Origin: Caldicellulosiruptor changbaiensis
GTDB taxonomy: Bacteria > Bacillota > Thermoanaerobacteria > Caldicellulosiruptorales > Caldicellulosiruptoraceae
DNA: 64,000 nucleotides
Direction of reading: 5' to 3'
Assembly: GCF_003999255.1 (NCBI RefSeq)
Contig: NZ_CP034791.1
Span: forward strand, 393,501 to 457,500
In this document: piece after piece, positions 18,107-27,027 of the stretch
How the letters are laid out: every line of letters starts with the position of its first letter
Numbering within the stretch: the stretch's first letter is position 1
Translations under genes and position numbers: made by a program
Notes under the pieces: model-generated
What the model saw: only the letters and a program-made list of their open reading frames with translations
Database searches by the model: none
Told to the model about the DNA's origin: nothing

Positions 18107-19205
18107 AAGAAATAACCATATAAAGTAAACATAGTAACAAATGAAAAAAACCCCTTGTGTTATAATTTAATTTAAGAGAAAACCACAACAAAACACAAGG
18201 GGGAAAAGATATACTCATGAATATTAAAGCACAAAATAAGAAATTTTTAAAGCTACTTTTTGTAGTGAAAAAGGTTACTGAAGCTCTGACAAGGAGAATA
18301 AAGCACAATAGAAGAGGACGCCCAAGGAAATTTAATTTGTTTCAAATAATAGCTTGTCTGGTTTACAAAGTTAAGAAGGGGATAAAGAGTTTCAGAGAAT
18401 TAGAATATCGAATAAATCAAGACACAGAGTTTAAGCAAGTAGTAGGTATAGAAGAAAGTCCGGACTATTCATATTTTGCGAAGTTGTCAAGAAAAATAGA
18501 AAAAGAATACATGCAAGATATAAAAGACATATTAATAGCTAAGATAGAACCTGATATGAGTATAGCGATAGTAGATTCTACACCTTTGAGAAGTGCCAAA
18601 AATGATTCAGAAGCAAAAATAGGTATACATATTACAATAGGATTTTACAGGGGATACAAATTACATCTTTTGTGTACAGGTAAAGAAGAAGTAATACCAC
18701 TTTTCTGGATTTTAACAGGGGCAAATGAACATGACTCAAGACAAGAAGAGCTTTTATATAGGGCATGGGGCTTTGGCTGTGAGATTGTATTAGCAGATGC
18801 GGGATACGATTGTAGCAGATGGTTTAATATAGCAAATGAGCTTAAGGTTAAATTTGTTGCTGGGATAAACAAAAGAAACATGAAAGATAAAAACAATGTT
18901 AAGAATGTTTTTAGAAGAAATAACATAAGATTTTTAGAAACTGAAGAGGGCAAAAAGCTATACAAGCATAGAACAAAGATTGAAAGACTATTTAGTAAAT
19001 TAAAAGGTGAATATAATCTTGAGAATGTAAGGCTCAGGAGGTTTAAGAATTATAAAAGGTATATTGATTGGATACTAATTACTTTTTTGTTTGAGCAACT
19101 TCTCAGAAAAGTAGAAGGTAAGAAGTTTTCTTTCGCATATGAATGGAATCAATAACTTTTGCTCATTTTATGTATTATTGGTAATAATTTTTATTCAACA
19201 ACCTA
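18092..19205 (+). mobile_element. Insertion sequence, 1114 bp
   Basis: The element lies between the two 17-bp direct repeats. Its ends are inverted: AGGTTGTTGAATAAAA from 18093 matches, in reverse complement, the sequence ending at 19204, a perfect 16-bp core that continues imperfectly for about ten more bases. The outermost base differs (G on the left, T read inward on the right). It carries one transposase gene, 18217-19155, and splits the dehydratase-activator gene. The perfect direct repeats suggest a recent insertion. The family is not assigned; the long duplication is unusual. Confidence 0.92.
18217..19155 (+). CDS. DDE transposase of the insertion sequence
   Basis: 312 residues. The N-terminus is basic and helix-turn-helix-like (HNRRGRPRKFNLFQIIACL). 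The DDE triad can be placed at IVDSTPLRSA (D1), VLADAGYD (D2) and RTKIERLFSKLKGEYNLE (E). The overall pattern is that of IS4/IS5-type DDE_Tnp_1 transposases. It fills nearly all of the 1114-bp element, starts at ATG 18217 downstream of AAGGGGGAAAAG, and shows no frameshift, so the element may still be mobile. The subgroup was not determined. Confidence 0.88.
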   Translation: MNIKAQNKKFLKLLFVVKKVTEALTRRIKHNRRGRPRKFNLFQIIACLVYKVKKGIKSFRELEYRINQDTEFKQVVGIEESPDYSYFAKLSRKIEKEYMQDIKDILIAKIEPDMSIAIVDSTPLRSAKNDSEAKIGIHITIGFYRGYKLHLLCTGKEEVIPLFWILTGANEHDSRQEELLYRAWGFGCEIVLADAGYDCSRWFNIANELKVKFVAGINKRNMKDKNNVKNVFRRNNIRFLETEEGKKLYKHRTKIERLFSKLKGEYNLENVRLRRFKNYKRYIDWILITFLFEQLLRKVEGKKFSFAYEWNQ

Positions 19206-19222
19206 ATTATCAATTAGAAACA
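19206..19222 (+). repeat. Right copy of 17-bp target duplication
   Basis: Identical to 18075-18091. It encodes the Tyr-Gln-Leu-Glu-Thr stretch shared by both halves of the split gene. Confidence 0.9.
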
Positions 19223-20515
19223 TTTAAAAGCAAACTTTCAAAAAGACTAAATAAAGAATTTGATGAAGAAGTATTTATAAGCCAAGTAAATAAGCTAATA
19301 GCTCAAAATAAAGATAGCAGCTTTGACATAGCGATTGTGGGGGCACGTGCGAAAGAGGAACTGGTTGAATTTATATCTTCAATTACGGGTGGTAGGGTTT
19401 TGAATCTTACTTGCTCTGGCGAGAGGTTTTGCCAGGATGATGTCAAATTTGATGGAAGTTTGAAAAGCTACGCTAAAGTCCTTTTAAGTTTCCCTCCTTG
19501 CATGAGGATGAACATGAAGAGAAAATTTATAGAAGGGAATTCTTTCAAAGGCATTATCTACAATACAATAAAGTTTTGTGACTTTTATTCATTCGAGTAT
19601 GCGAAGATAAAAGAAAAAAGCAACATGTTGAAAATCGAAACAGATTTTAGCCAAAATGCAAATGAACAAGTCAGAACGCGAGTGGAGGCATTTGTGGAAA
19701 AGATCTTGCAAAAAGCTACTACTTCAAAATCAATCTCTAATAAAAAATATTTTGCTGGGATTGATAGTGGTTCAACCTCCACCAATGCAGTTGTTATTGA
19801 CAGTAGCAAGAACATTTTGGGTTACTGTACGGTAAAAACTGGGTTTGATGTGGTCTCAAGTGCAAAGTTAGCTCTTTTAAAAGCCTGTAGCATGGCAGGC
19901 ATTGAGGAGGATGATATAAGCTTTATTACCTCCACTGGATATGGAAGAATAAGTATTCCATTTTCAAACATGCAGGTTACAGAGATAACTTGCCATGCAA
20001 AAGGTGCCCATGCCCTTTTTCCGAGTGCAAGAACTATCATAGACATTGGTGGGCAGGATAGCAAAGTGATAAAAATAGATGAAGATGGCAATGTATTGGA
20101 TTTTGTTATGAACGATAAATGTTCGGCAGGCACTGGTAGATTTATTGAATACATGGCAAGAGTTTTGGAGTTAGAGCTTGAGGATTTTTCGAGGTGTTCA
20201 AATTTTTCAGAGGATTTGACAATTTCGAGTATGTGCACTGTCTTTGCCGAGTCAGAAGTGATAAGCCTCATCGCGCAAGGTAAGAAAAGAGAGGATATAG
20301 TAAGAGCTATTAACAAGGTTGTGGCAATAAAAGCAATTTCGTTAGTAAATAGAGTAAAAGGTGAAAAGGATTTTGTCATAACAGGTGGGGTTGCAAAAAA
20401 TAAGGGTGTTGTTTTAGAGCTTGAAAAAAGGCTTGGATGCAGGCTTTTGATTCCCTTTGATCCGCAAATTGTTGGTGCTCTGGGCGCAGCACTAATTGGG
20501 CTTGAGGGTGGTTAG
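19206..20515 (+). pseudogene. 3' part of the split gene: D-component remainder plus BcrAD/HgdC-type ATPase activator
   Basis: Continues the protein broken at 18091. The first 170 residues complete the D-component-like domain (SFPPCMRMNMKRKF). Then comes a full ASKHA ATPase activator of about 260 residues: FAGIDSGSTSTNAVVID (phosphate 1), STGYGR, IIDIGGQDSKVI, NDKCSAGTGRFIEYMARVL and SSMCTVFAESEVI with the two cysteines that bridge the dimer by a [4Fe-4S] cluster, and FVITGGVAKNKGV. Activators of this family use ATP to push a low-potential electron into the dehydratase. The frame is open back into the IS to an ATG at 19139, so a separate activator polypeptide could still be made, without an obvious ribosome binding site. 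Confidence 0.85.
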
Positions 20516-20580
20516 ATAGATTTCAATTCCAATTTAACAGGTATAGTTAGCTTTATTGTATGGAGGAAAGAAGGCAGACA

Positions 20581-21732
20581 TTACTCAAATTGCCAAGCTA
20601 TTTTTATTATGTTTTCTTTTTCAAGGTCATTTTTTACATTTCTTGCAAGTTCAAAAAATTGTTTTTCACGTTCATCTCTCTTTTTTAAGTAAGTATTTTT
20701 ATCTATTTTCCCTTTTTCAACATTCTCTATAATTTTTCTCTGACTTTTCCAATACTCAATTGCAAGGTTAGTTTTTTCCTCGGTGAAGAAAAGATCTATG
20801 TTATCAACAAACCATAGAGGCTTATATATAGAAAGACATGGAAGTGAACTTCCAGTTGCGAAGATGTTTATTTTTCGGTCAATTAATTCAACAATAAAGC
20901 TTCCAGTTGTTTCACTTGAGATAATGCTTTTTGAATGCATGCAAATGTTTTTCATAGATCCATACAAGAAATTTTTGCTATTTAAATTATAATGGTATCG
21001 CAATATGCTTTTGAAATCTTCTATAGTTAACTTTCCCTTTTTTTCTTCCAGCATTTTTTGGGTAAGCTGCTGTCTAAAATTACCACATGCAAATTTAGTT
21101 ATAAGTGGGTTTTCAAACTCTTTTTTAAAATCAATGATTTCTCGTTTTATCATCTTGCTTTTCATATCATAATCGTTTCTTATGCTCAACGCATTTGAAA
21201 TGCTTCTTACATCTTTAACTTTTTGCAAAGCCCAATAGACACCTGCTGTTTCTAATACCCATGCATTTTCAAAGTCAGCAATTAAAAATGAGTTGTGGTA
21301 TTTTAGATTCTTTGTATACCCGCATTTTCCACCTTGTCCATATCTTTCAATAAAGTAAATAATGTTGTCAACTGCTTCTTTTGCTGTCTTGCTTCGCTCA
21401 AGTGCAAGTCGCAGAATATCCATCCCAAGAAGTGCTGGTGGACCTTGTCTTTGATTTGTAAACACTGCTTCATTTCCAATAACAACTCCGAATTCATTAA
21501 CTCCCATTTCAGCGCCCCATATCCAAGATGGCTTAAATAAAAAACAATCATATGTAACTTCTGCCTGCTCCACTTCAATATATGTACACTTGACCTTTTC
21601 TCCTTTTTTATGTTCCTTTCTGGGGACTCTTATAACTATATGAGGCTCATTTTTCTCTCTATCACTGTTTTTGCCAAATAACACACAGTTATTCAGCGTT
21701 GAATTTTTCAAGGCAACAATAGTATCGCACAT
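20581..21732 (-). CDS. C69-family dipeptidase / secernin-like N-terminal nucleophile hydrolase
   Basis: 383 residues starting MCDTIVALKNST; Cys2 would become the N-terminal nucleophile after Met removal, as in peptidase family C69 and secernins. GKNSDREKNEP, IWGAEMGVNEFGVVIGNEAVF and LLGMDILRLALERSKTA are typical of the family. The enzyme is expected to be cytoplasmic, as there is no signal peptide, and to hydrolyse an amide bond such as a dipeptide; the substrate is unknown. It is monocistronic and convergent with the split activator gene. Confidence 0.82.
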   Translation of the reverse strand: MCDTIVALKNSTLNNCVLFGKNSDREKNEPHIVIRVPRKEHKKGEKVKCTYIEVEQAEVTYDCFLFKPSWIWGAEMGVNEFGVVIGNEAVFTNQRQGPPALLGMDILRLALERSKTAKEAVDNIIYFIERYGQGGKCGYTKNLKYHNSFLIADFENAWVLETAGVYWALQKVKDVRSISNALSIRNDYDMKSKMIKREIIDFKKEFENPLITKFACGNFRQQLTQKMLEEKKGKLTIEDFKSILRYHYNLNSKNFLYGSMKNICMHSKSIISSETTGSFIVELIDRKINIFATGSSLPCLSIYKPLWFVDNIDLFFTEEKTNLAIEYWKSQRKIIENVEKGKIDKNTYLKKRDEREKQFFELARNVKNDLEKENIIKIAWQFE

Positions 21733-21805
21733 AAAATAAACCCCCTTGTAATTTTAATTATTATACCTCAAAGACAATTCTATTCTAACATCCTATATTA
21801 TTTGA

Positions 21806-21982
21806 CTGAACCTTTTAGAGGAATACGAAATTGAATATGTCCAGCTTGTAGAAAGAGTCAAACAAGGATGTGCAGGTAGTATGGATAAATTTGAATTAAA
21901 TGTTGCAAAATTAGTTGACAAAAAAATACAAAAAAATTGTAAAAGAAAAACAAGAAAAATAAAAACACTAAAGCTAAAATAG
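21806..21982 (+). pseudogene. Small unidentified coding remnant
   Basis: A start-less frame of 58 codons, opposite in strand to both neighbours, begins LNLLEEYEIEYVQLVERVKQ and ends in a Lys-rich stretch. The N-terminal pattern loosely recalls sigma-70-like small regulators, but it is too short to name. The rest of the gap 21733-22021 holds no clear signal. Confidence 0.22.
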
Positions 21983-22021
21983 CTGAAAATATGATACTGG
22001 CAGAGATAAAGAACACTTTGT

Positions 22022-22339
22022 TTATGGTCCTGTGCCAACAGAGGTTATCTTCCAAAGACCTGATTCGTCTTTTTTTAAATAGAAAAATCGAAGTTCCATA
22101 CCTGTTACTCGGTCAGTAAAGCCTTCGACAACGTATTGCTGTCCATAAAATTTGTCAATATATTTACCGCGGATAATTTTCACATTAGACAGTGCCCATG
22201 GACCTTTATGAAGAACAATATAAAAGCGAATTGCACCTTCAGGTGTTTTGTGAAATTCTTTAAAAGTAATGACAAAAGCTACTGAGAAAATAACTACCAA
22301 AAGAATCAAGGTAGCAGCCAAAAGGATTTTCTTCTTCAT
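22022..22339 (-). CDS. Small membrane-anchored or secreted protein of unknown function
   Basis: 105 residues. Residues 5-28 form one hydrophobic segment (LLAATLILLVVIFSVAFVI) after a Lys start, so the protein is anchored by, or secreted through, its N-terminus. The remainder (about 75 residues) is an extracytoplasmic domain with beta-like pattern, ending WKITSVGTGP; the look is that of DUF4829/NTF2-like small extracellular domains, not firmly assigned. GAGGTGG before the ATG is a good ribosome binding site. It may be cotranscribed after the radical-SAM gene, which lies 39 bases upstream on the same strand. Confidence 0.7.
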   Translation of the reverse strand: MKKKILLAATLILLVVIFSVAFVITFKEFHKTPEGAIRFYIVLHKGPWALSNVKIIRGKYIDKFYGQQYVVEGFTDRVTGMELRFFYLKKDESGLWKITSVGTGP

Positions 22340-22378
22340 ATTTCCACCTCATACCTTTACATTAAACTCCTGCTATAA

Positions 22379-23389
22379 TTATATCACAAAAATTTTCGAA
22401 GAAGGAACAAAATTGCCAAGTATTAAAAGTATTGTGTTAATCATTTCTTCTTTTAACTCTTTCGGGTAAGTGTAGATATTTTGTGATTCTTCATAAGGAA
22501 AAGAGGTAATTTCGTTTGCAAATACTTTTTTCATTCTCTTAAGATAGTCTTTTGGAATTCTAAACACTCCAACTGAAATATCTACAATCTTATCAGGGTT
22601 CAACTCTCCGAAAACCTGGTTCAAAAATCTTTCATAGACCATTTTCCAGTCTTCAATATACAAAATTGGGTCAAAACAAAGCCTTACTTTCCAGCCATTT
22701 TCTGTAGCTTTTTTAATTGCAGAAAGTCGTGAAGACAAAGAAGGTGTGCCATGTTCAAACTTTTCTACAATTTCTTGAGGAGACAGTGTCCACGCTAAAA
22801 TTACATTATCTTGAGGTTTCAAGTTTTCTAAAGCTTGGAAGTTGGTACTTTTTGTTCTGATTTCAATTGTCAAGTTTTGCTTTGAAGCTGCGTATTCAAT
22901 CCATGCAGAAGAAAATGGCGCAATTTTTTCAAGTGCTAAAAGGTCTGTTTCGTATGATACAGAAAGATACAGCGGCTTATTTTTCAAAACAGCATCAATC
23001 TCTTTGAAGTAATCTTCGATGTTTACAAATATTACTACATTTGCAGAGGAATACATTCCTTTTAAAAAGCAATATTCACAGCTGTAAATACAGTTCAAAA
23101 TGTTGCTTATATAAAAAAAGTTACTATATCCAAAGTTGTGGCAAATTGAAGGGCCGGGATAGAGAAACTCTCCCCATTTTTTTGCAAGTATTAGTTTTTT
23201 GCTCTTTTCCTGAAGAGAATAATTTTGCCCTGCTCTGCAGAAAACTTCTTTGTAGTTATCTATTTTAACTATTTGAGATCTTCGCAGGTTCTCTAAAATC
23301 TTTATTGTAACAGGATGAGAAAGAACGTCTTTTTCAACATAAACATGAGAAAAGTGTTTAGCTATGAAGGATTTTTCTGAGCTTGTCAA
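22379..23389 (-). CDS. splB: Radical-SAM protein of the spore photoproduct lyase family
   Basis: 336 residues. CIYSCEYCFLKG supplies the C-x3-C-x2-C triad for the [4Fe-4S]-SAM cluster. Surrounding sequence (YPGPSICHNFGYSNF before it; SVSYETDLLALEKIAPF and EIRTKSTN after it) follows the SPL family, which repairs the thymine spore photoproduct in DNA with a 5'-deoxyadenosyl radical. Some family members are not true SPL, so the substrate is inferred. The start is TTG 23389, with AAGGAGGG 11 bases upstream inside the end of the preceding gene; the two genes overlap by 32 bases and are translationally linked. Confidence 0.82.
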   Translation of the reverse strand: MTSSEKSFIAKHFSHVYVEKDVLSHPVTIKILENLRRSQIVKIDNYKEVFCRAGQNYSLQEKSKKLILAKKWGEFLYPGPSICHNFGYSNFFYISNILNCIYSCEYCFLKGMYSSANVVIFVNIEDYFKEIDAVLKNKPLYLSVSYETDLLALEKIAPFSSAWIEYAASKQNLTIEIRTKSTNFQALENLKPQDNVILAWTLSPQEIVEKFEHGTPSLSSRLSAIKKATENGWKVRLCFDPILYIEDWKMVYERFLNQVFGELNPDKIVDISVGVFRIPKDYLKRMKKVFANEITSFPYEESQNIYTYPKELKEEMINTILLILGNFVPSSKIFVI

Positions 23390-24197
23390 AGTAATTTTTG
23401 CCCTCCTTTTTAGAGTTTATTTGAACTTCAAAAAATTCAAAAATAGAATCAGGTAGTTTTTTATGCCTTATTATATAGTCTTTTAACAAACTTTCAAGCT
23501 CATTGGTCATATAAGTTGTAAGATGTAAACTGTTTTTTAGTATATTTACAAGTAGATGTATATTATCAATTTCAGGCGTATTGTTACAAAATTCAAGATT
23601 TAATTTTAAGAGGGAATTTATCAGATTTTCTATGTGAGGAATACTTTGTTTTATCAGATTTTCAACTTCAGTAGGGTCTATCTTTTCAAAGTCCAAAAAA
23701 TCATAAACAACCTTGATGCAGTGAACATTGTGCAGGGGCAAAAAGGATGAAGCTGCTTCGAAAAATCCAGCGCCTTCCATGTCAACTGTATCCCCTTCAA
23801 TTTCAAGTGGTAAGCTGTCTTTTTTCACAGGATGCATAAAACTTTCGAGTGATGCTTCTTTCATGCTATGCTGAATTAAAATATCTGGATAAAATCTCCT
23901 TTTTGAGTAGTGATTTATTATCTTGTTGCAAAGAATAACATCGCCTTTTGAAAAGGCATTTTCCACAGCTCCGCAAATCCCAATGTTCAGGGCTATATCT
24001 TTACTACCTGCTCCAAACTTTGTCAAGGCAAATGTTGTTGCAATACTGCTCTTTACAATTCCTTCCTTGCTTTCTATAAGAAGAATATCATTGCCAGAAA
24101 AAATTTGAAATTTTGAAGGTTCATATAATTTCTTCAGGCCGAAATGTTTTATCAAAGCTTTTGCTTCTGCATGAAAAGCAGTGACAATGTATATCAT
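23358..24197 (-). CDS. MTA/SAH-nucleosidase-like nucleoside phosphorylase-family protein with helical tail
   Basis: 279 residues. The N-terminal 175 residues are a purine nucleosidase fold: IYIVTAFHAEAKALIKHFG, LNIGICGAVENAFSKGDVI, and the ribose-binding glutamate region TVDMEGAGFFEAAS. The remaining 100 residues are predicted helical and are not part of the core. The frame extends to 24293, but AAGGAGCGAGC lies right before ATG 24197 and the fold begins there. It overlaps the radical-SAM gene by 32 bases. A nucleosidase that removes 5'-deoxyadenosine or methylthioadenosine would fit a radical-SAM partner; this coupling is inferred. Confidence 0.75.
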   Translation of the reverse strand: MIYIVTAFHAEAKALIKHFGLKKLYEPSKFQIFSGNDILLIESKEGIVKSSIATTFALTKFGAGSKDIALNIGICGAVENAFSKGDVILCNKIINHYSKRRFYPDILIQHSMKEASLESFMHPVKKDSLPLEIEGDTVDMEGAGFFEAASSFLPLHNVHCIKVVYDFLDFEKIDPTEVENLIKQSIPHIENLINSLLKLNLEFCNNTPEIDNIHLLVNILKNSLHLTTYMTNELESLLKDYIIRHKKLPDSIFEFFEVQINSKKEGKNYFDKLRKILHS

Positions 24198-24293
24198 TAA
24201 AAGCTCGCTCCTTCTGTTGCTGTTTGCAGCTTTCAGATTCCAATTTCGATTATACCATATATCAAAATTCTCTGATATTGTTTGAAAGCACAA

Positions 24294-24569
24294 ACTTTTG
24301 ATTTCCTTGAAGTTTAAAAATATAAAGTAGCTTTCACAAAGTTAAAAAGTGCTATAATAAAAAATAGCACTTGACAGTAGCTTATTTGTTTTGCGTCCTC
24401 TAAAATAGGGGACCAATCCCTTTTGCTTGACTGCCGGGGGTGTTTTATTGCCTGTTGGATATTTTCTACATCTTTTATGCGCTCTTGTATTTAAATGTAT
24501 ACAATTTTATTAGAAATATGGATAAATTGCAAGAGATTAAGAAGAGTATATGAAAGAGGAGATGAGATT
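24294..24569. other. Divergent intergenic region with a small hairpin
   Basis: Separates the minus-strand nucleosidase operon from the plus-strand transglutaminase gene. GTCCTCT and AGGGGAC (around 24395-24413) can form a 7-bp hairpin with a short loop. No clear -35/-10 pair with 17-bp spacing was found, and no known RNA motif was recognised. Confidence 0.4.
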
Positions 24570-25883
24570 ATGGATTTTCTTATATGCAAAGTACCAGAAG
24601 AGATCGAGAGAGAAGAAAAGCTTGGCAATTTTTGCTTGGCTTTGAGATTGATAGACAGGTGGCTGGCTGATGAAAGAATCACTGAGGTACAAAGAAAACG
24701 TCTAATGTACGAGAAGAATAGAATAAACAGAATACTCGAAAGTTATCCTTTTGATGAAGAAACTGCTTTAAAGAAGGCAATGGAGCTGATTGATTCTTTT
24801 TCTCGAGAGGAATTTTATCACCTTTTGTCAGAAGGGTATCTTGATTACATAGTAGTTGAAGGAAAAAGAAGATTCGAAGAACGCTTTGTTCACAATATAG
24901 CTTTTGCTCTTCCATCATACAGAGAAAGACTCAAGAAAGATCCTGTTGCACAGAAAGCAAGAGAACTGCTTGACAAGAGATTAGAAGAATTGACGCAAGG
25001 TGGCCCTCCCAAAAGATACCGAGTACGTGCAAAGATGACTGTTGCTATCAAAGACGATGCAGGTCATTTTCGTGTTTGGCTTCCATTTCCAAAAGAAGAG
25101 TTTCAGGTTTGCGATGTGAAACTTGTTTCAGCAGGCCACAGAGACTATTTTCTTGCAGACAATAAGGTTTCACAGAGAACTATTTATTTTGAGGGCAAAG
25201 AAAAAGAATACTTTGTTGAGTTCGAGTACACTATAAATGAGTGGATAAACAAAGTTGATCCAGAAAAGGTTGAAAAAAATGATTTGGATGAATTTCTTTG
25301 TGAACAGCCACCTCATGTGGTGTTCACGCCATACCTGAAGCTTTTAACCAACGAAGTAGTTGCTGGCGAGAAGAATCCCTATTTAAAAGCAAAGAGAATC
25401 TTCGATTGGATTACAAAGCATGTTAAATATTCCTATGTTCGACCATACGCAACCTATGAGAACATACCACAGTATGTTGCAGAAAACTTGAAAGGAGACT
25501 GTGGCTTTCAGGCTTTGCTTTTCATCACTATGTGTCGAATTGCTGGAATACCTGCACGATGGCAGTCTGGCTGGTACATAAATCCTCTTATGGCTTCTCC
25601 ACATGACTGGGCATTGTTTTACATCAAGCCTTACGGTTGGCTTCCGGCAGACCTTTCATTTGGTGGGGCAAGACGGGAGAACGAAAAACTTCGCAGTTTC
25701 TATTTTGGTAACTTAGATGGTTTTAGGATGGTTGCAAATTCAGATTTTATGAAAGATTTTGTGCCGAAACCAAATTTTCTGCGATTTGATCCTACAGATA
25801 ATCAGCTTGGTGAGGCTGAATCTTCATCTGGGAAAGTTAAAATTGAAAGCAAGATTGAGGTAATCTCTTTTGAAGAAATCTGA
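24570..25883 (+). CDS. Transglutaminase-like cysteine protease-fold protein
   Basis: 437 residues. The C-terminal part is a transglutaminase-like domain: GDCGFQALLFITMCRIAGIP (catalytic Cys), SPHDWALFYIKPYGW (His) and LPADLSFG (Asp). The N-terminal 150 residues are charged and helical, followed by a beta-rich linker region. No signal peptide is visible, so it appears cytoplasmic. It is followed after 22 bases by a dipeptide epimerase, so a role in cutting muropeptide-derived peptides before epimerisation is plausible. ATG 24570 has AGAGGAGA upstream; the frame itself opens at 24495 but without a site. Confidence 0.8.
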   Translation: MDFLICKVPEEIEREEKLGNFCLALRLIDRWLADERITEVQRKRLMYEKNRINRILESYPFDEETALKKAMELIDSFSREEFYHLLSEGYLDYIVVEGKRRFEERFVHNIAFALPSYRERLKKDPVAQKARELLDKRLEELTQGGPPKRYRVRAKMTVAIKDDAGHFRVWLPFPKEEFQVCDVKLVSAGHRDYFLADNKVSQRTIYFEGKEKEYFVEFEYTINEWINKVDPEKVEKNDLDEFLCEQPPHVVFTPYLKLLTNEVVAGEKNPYLKAKRIFDWITKHVKYSYVRPYATYENIPQYVAENLKGDCGFQALLFITMCRIAGIPARWQSGWYINPLMASPHDWALFYIKPYGWLPADLSFGGARRENEKLRSFYFGNLDGFRMVANSDFMKDFVPKPNFLRFDPTDNQLGEAESSSGKVKIESKIEVISFEEI

Positions 25884-25905
25884 AAAGAGGGGGTATAAAT
25901 TACAA

Positions 25906-26937
25906 ATGAGCAAGATAGTAAATGTGAAATTTGATGTCAAACACTACAAATATGACAAGCCTTTTCACATCACTGGAAGCATATCTTCTGAGACAAGAAA
26001 CGTGGAAGTAGAAGTGTTGCTTGAAAGTGGTGCCAAAGGCTGTGGTGAAGCTGCGCCTTCGTTTAGGGTCAATGGAGAAAAGGTTGAAATGCTCACTGCA
26101 CTTGAAGCTTATGTAAGAGATTTGCTGGTTGGACTTGATGTGCGGCAGTATCGAAAGATCTTTGAAATAACAGATAAGCTATTTGCGGTGCCAAGTTTGA
26201 AGGCTGCCATTCAATATGCTGTTTTGGATGCTTTAGGTGAAGAGACGGATATTCATGTCTACCAACTTCTTGGAGGAGCATTGAAAGAGATTGAAACAGA
26301 TAAAACAGTAGGAATTGATACAATTGAAAATAGAGTTAGAGAAGCAAAGAAGATCTTTGACTCGGGCTTTAGGGTCATAAAGATAAAGGTTGGAGAAAAT
26401 TTGAAAGAGGATATTGAAGCAATGTTGGAGATTTACAAGGTGACCAAAGGTGCAAAATACATTGTAGATGCAAACATGGGATATACACCAAAACAAGCTG
26501 TGGAGTTTGCGCAGCAGGTTTACAGAGCTGGAATAGACATAGCGGTGTATGAACAACCGGTTGTTTGGAGTGATATTGAAGGGCTTAAATTTGTCAGATT
26601 TCACGTTCCTTTTCCTGTTGCTGCCGATGAGTCTGCCAAGACAAAGTTTGACGTTATGAGATTGATACGTGAAGAAGCTGTTGATTATGTGAACATAAAG
26701 CTAATGAAATCTGGAATAAGCGATGCTCTCTCCATTGTCGAGCTTGCAAGGAGTGCTAACCTCAGGTTAATGATAGGATGTATGTCCGAATCAAGCGTGG
26801 GGATTAATCAGAGTGTTCACTTTGCCCTTGGAACTGGAGCGTTTGACTTCCATGACCTTGACAGTCATCTGATGCTACAAGAGCCAGAGTTTAGAGGTAA
26901 ATTTATTCAAAATGGAGCTAAGATCATTGGGTATTAA
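25906..26937 (+). CDS. Dipeptide epimerase (L-Ala-D/L-Glu type), enolase superfamily
   Basis: 343 residues. Muconate-lactonising subgroup motifs are complete: VIKIKVG with the first catalytic lysine, then metal ligands in YIVDANMGY, VYEQPV and AADES, and the second lysine in VNIKLMKSG. The family epimerises L-Ala-D-Glu from peptidoglycan to L-Ala-L-Glu so that it can be degraded; specificity for other dipeptides is common in thermophiles. GAGGGGG sits 12 bases upstream of ATG 25906, overlapping the region just after the transglutaminase-like gene stop, so the two are an operon. Confidence 0.87.
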   Translation: MSKIVNVKFDVKHYKYDKPFHITGSISSETRNVEVEVLLESGAKGCGEAAPSFRVNGEKVEMLTALEAYVRDLLVGLDVRQYRKIFEITDKLFAVPSLKAAIQYAVLDALGEETDIHVYQLLGGALKEIETDKTVGIDTIENRVREAKKIFDSGFRVIKIKVGENLKEDIEAMLEIYKVTKGAKYIVDANMGYTPKQAVEFAQQVYRAGIDIAVYEQPVVWSDIEGLKFVRFHVPFPVAADESAKTKFDVMRLIREEAVDYVNIKLMKSGISDALSIVELARSANLRLMIGCMSESSVGINQSVHFALGTGAFDFHDLDSHLMLQEPEFRGKFIQNGAKIIGY

Positions 26938-26952
26938 GTTATAATCTCAGTA

Positions 26953-26981
26953 TTGACACCTCAAAAATTGTAGTATAAAAT
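26953..26981 (+). promoter_or_regulatory. Promoter of the Rrf2 gene
   Basis: TTGACA at 26953-26958 and TAAAAT at 26976-26981 with exactly 17 bases between. The operator-like repeat at 26983-27007 covers the predicted start site. Confidence 0.8.
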
Positions 26982-26982
26982 A

Positions 26983-27007
26983 AAAGTGCACTAAATCAGT
27001 ATACTTT
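26983..27007 (+). promoter_or_regulatory. Operator-like palindrome over the rrf2 start site
   Basis: AAAGTGCACTA-AAT-CAGTATACTTT is an imperfect inverted repeat that differs at only four of 25 positions from the perfect palindrome at 27472-27496. Position just downstream of the -10 element suggests autorepression by the Rrf2-type product. Confidence 0.65.
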
Positions 27008-27027
27008 AATTAGGCAAGGGTGAGTAA

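Noticed and set aside
19139..19205. ATG at 19139 as the true start of the activator protein
   Set aside because: This ATG is inside the insertion sequence; the joined frame shows the original start at 17771.
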